A stretch of DNA of 64,000 nt, taken from NCBI RefSeq assembly GCF_030929615.1, contig NZ_JAVFVU010000007.1, forward strand, positions 186,001 to 250,000, in the 5' to 3' direction. Below the pieces are notes generated by a model. That model did no database searches, was not told the DNA's origin, and saw only the letters and a program-made list of their open reading frames with translations. Made by a program: the position numbers and the translations under genes. The stretch is from Dyadobacter sp. LHD-138. GTDB lineage: Bacteria; Bacteroidota; Bacteroidia; Cytophagales; Spirosomataceae. Within the stretch, counting starts at the first letter, position 1; every line of letters starts with the position of its first letter. Shown here piece after piece: positions 62,799-64,000 of the stretch.

Positions 62799-63890
62799 AT
62801 GATTAACTACCGTAACTACACCATTGAAGAGTTCGCCACCGACGAAAAATTTCGCCAATGGATTCTTGACCCTTCTGATGAAACGGTCTTATTCTGGGAT
62901 AACTGGCTTTTGGAAAACCCTGATAAACGAGGTACAGTGAATCAGGCGACGGAACTGCTCTTAACCGTCAATGAAAAGTACAAAGATGATTTGAGTGACG
63001 ATACCATCGCCAAAGAGATCAGCAACCTGGTAGCACTGGCCGAAGCAACGAAGAATAAAAACCGTTTCTCAGTTTTCAGAAGTCCACTATGGCGCGCCGC
63101 AGCTGTGTTTACGATTACTTCAGGACTGAGCTGGTTTTACTACAACAGCCATTTCTCAGTTAAAAATACGGCAGAACAAGCATCAGCTGCGTCGGTTATG
63201 ATCACCAAAACAAACACTTCCGATAAGCAAATGACCATTTTGCTAAGCGATGGCAGTGTGGCGACCTTATCAAAAGGAGGTAGTCTGAAATTTCCAAAGA
63301 AATTTGCGGGGGATGTCCGCAAGGTATTTCTTCTGGGCGAAGCTTTTTTTGATGTAGTCAAAAATCCAACGAGACCTTTTTTGGTTTTCGCCAATGAAAC
63401 CGTTACCAAGGTACTGGGAACAAGCTTTCGCGTGAAGGCAGTGGATGGCGACAACACCGTCATGGTCGTCGTAAAAACGGGTAAAGTTTCGGTTTATCCT
63501 GAAAAAGACTACGAGACATTATCGGATAAAGACGGTCGCGAAGTGGTTGGCGTGATACTTCGGCCCAACCAGCAGGTTGTTTTCAACCGCAAAGAAAACC
63601 GTCTTGATAAAGGCATCGTGGAAAACCCGGATATGCTTTCTGAATCAGCGGCGAACCAGGAACTTGTTTTTGATGATCAGCCCGTTCCTGACGTGTTACA
63701 CGCGCTGGAAAAGATGTACGGAATAGAAATTATTTTTGACAAAGAAAGCCTGAAAGGCTGCGCGATCAGCACCATATTTAAAGAAGAAAATCTAAAACAA
63801 CGAATCAGCGTCATCTGCCAGGCTATCGCAGCCACTTACGAAGTCATTGATGGACAGATTATTATCAACAGTAAAGGTTGTCTAAAATAA
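62799..63890 (+). CDS. FecR family anti-sigma factor
   Basis: A 363-residue inner-membrane protein. The N-terminal cytoplasmic part (MINYRNYTIEEFATDEKFRQWI) binds the sigma factor, one membrane helix is at about residues 98-118 (RAAAVFTITSGLSWFYY), and the periplasmic FecR domain follows (LSDGSVATLSKGGSLKFPKKF, RKVFLLGEAFFDVVKNP, VLGTSFRVKA). A C-terminal DUF4974 domain ends the protein (DVLHALEKMYGIEIIFDKES). It holds the ECF factor and releases it on a signal from a TonB-dependent transporter, whose gene is expected just beyond the window. The last 110 bases of the window show no gene. Confidence 0.92.
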   Translation: MINYRNYTIEEFATDEKFRQWILDPSDETVLFWDNWLLENPDKRGTVNQATELLLTVNEKYKDDLSDDTIAKEISNLVALAEATKNKNRFSVFRSPLWRAAAVFTITSGLSWFYYNSHFSVKNTAEQASAASVMITKTNTSDKQMTILLSDGSVATLSKGGSLKFPKKFAGDVRKVFLLGEAFFDVVKNPTRPFLVFANETVTKVLGTSFRVKAVDGDNTVMVVVKTGKVSVYPEKDYETLSDKDGREVVGVILRPNQQVVFNRKENRLDKGIVENPDMLSESAANQELVFDDQPVPDVLHALEKMYGIEIIFDKESLKGCAISTIFKEENLKQRISVICQAIAATYEVIDGQIIINSKGCLK

Positions 63891-64000
63891 TCAAATTGAC
63901 AAACAACAATCAACGCAAACCCAGTATCCCAACCAACCCCATCTACGCAACCGCCTATGATTTAGACTTTGACCAAACTTAAAATTCAGGAACCAGTGGT

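Overview
The window looks like chromosome from a free-living member of the Bacteroidota, order Cytophagales, most like Dyadobacter or a relative. The evidence is two SusC/SusD pairs, type IX secretion (T9SS) sorting domains of types A and B, an ECF sigma/FecR pair, a hybrid two-component regulator, Bacteroidota-type promoters (TTTG, about 19 bases, TAnnTTTG), and housekeeping proteins typical of this group. The genus is an inference from general resemblance, not from a search.

Bases 1-16,100 are mostly housekeeping: the end of an ABC exporter, a 2OG-Fe(II) oxygenase, holA, an ACP phosphodiesterase-like gene, slyD, dCMP deaminase, a secreted zincin-like protein, comEC, a secreted M43 metalloprotease, phoH, dnaB, an rlmD-type RNA methyltransferase and a large T9SS type B surface protein. 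Bases 16,100-31,400 hold many short genes between AT-rich spacers. These include DoxX proteins, an Rrf2 regulator beside an NmrA-like oxidoreductase, a DODA-type dioxygenase, two YafY/WYL regulators, SRPBCC proteins, a porin, tex, a cyclophilin, a Crp/Fnr regulator, DinB, and a frameshifted lipoprotein overlapping an FMN reductase. Bases 31,400-45,900 carry oligopeptidase B, a collagen-like lipoprotein, polA, an overlapping pair of secreted proteins (one possibly Hcp-like), a SusD/SusC pair of unknown substrate, threonine synthase and a cysteine-rich lipoprotein.

Bases 46,050-57,900 form a fructan utilisation locus. In order it has a hybrid two-component regulator with a periplasmic sugar-binding-protein sensor (the architecture of the fructose sensor BT1754), a sugar porter, a PfkB fructokinase, SusC, SusD and a GH32 fructan hydrolase, and it ends at a strong hairpin. 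SusC/SusD would import fructo-oligosaccharides, GH32 would release fructose in the periplasm, the porter would bring it into the cytoplasm and the kinase would phosphorylate it. The regulator would sense periplasmic fructose and probably acts through direct repeats of TGTATCAA, 21 bases apart, in front of the porter gene.

Beyond the terminator lie a DUF1080-like/PA14 protein and a beta-propeller protein fused to a type 1 copper domain, which may be a periplasmic sugar-oxidising pair. An ECF sigma factor and its FecR anti-sigma factor follow, and probably control another SusC/SusD locus beyond the window.

No tRNA, rRNA, CRISPR array, insertion sequence or prophage was recognised. The points most worth a second look are the T TTA AAA frameshift in the lipoprotein gene, the TGTATCAA array, the paired palindromes around the Rrf2 gene, the 34-base inverted heptad repeat at 4373-4444, and the copper-domain propeller protein.
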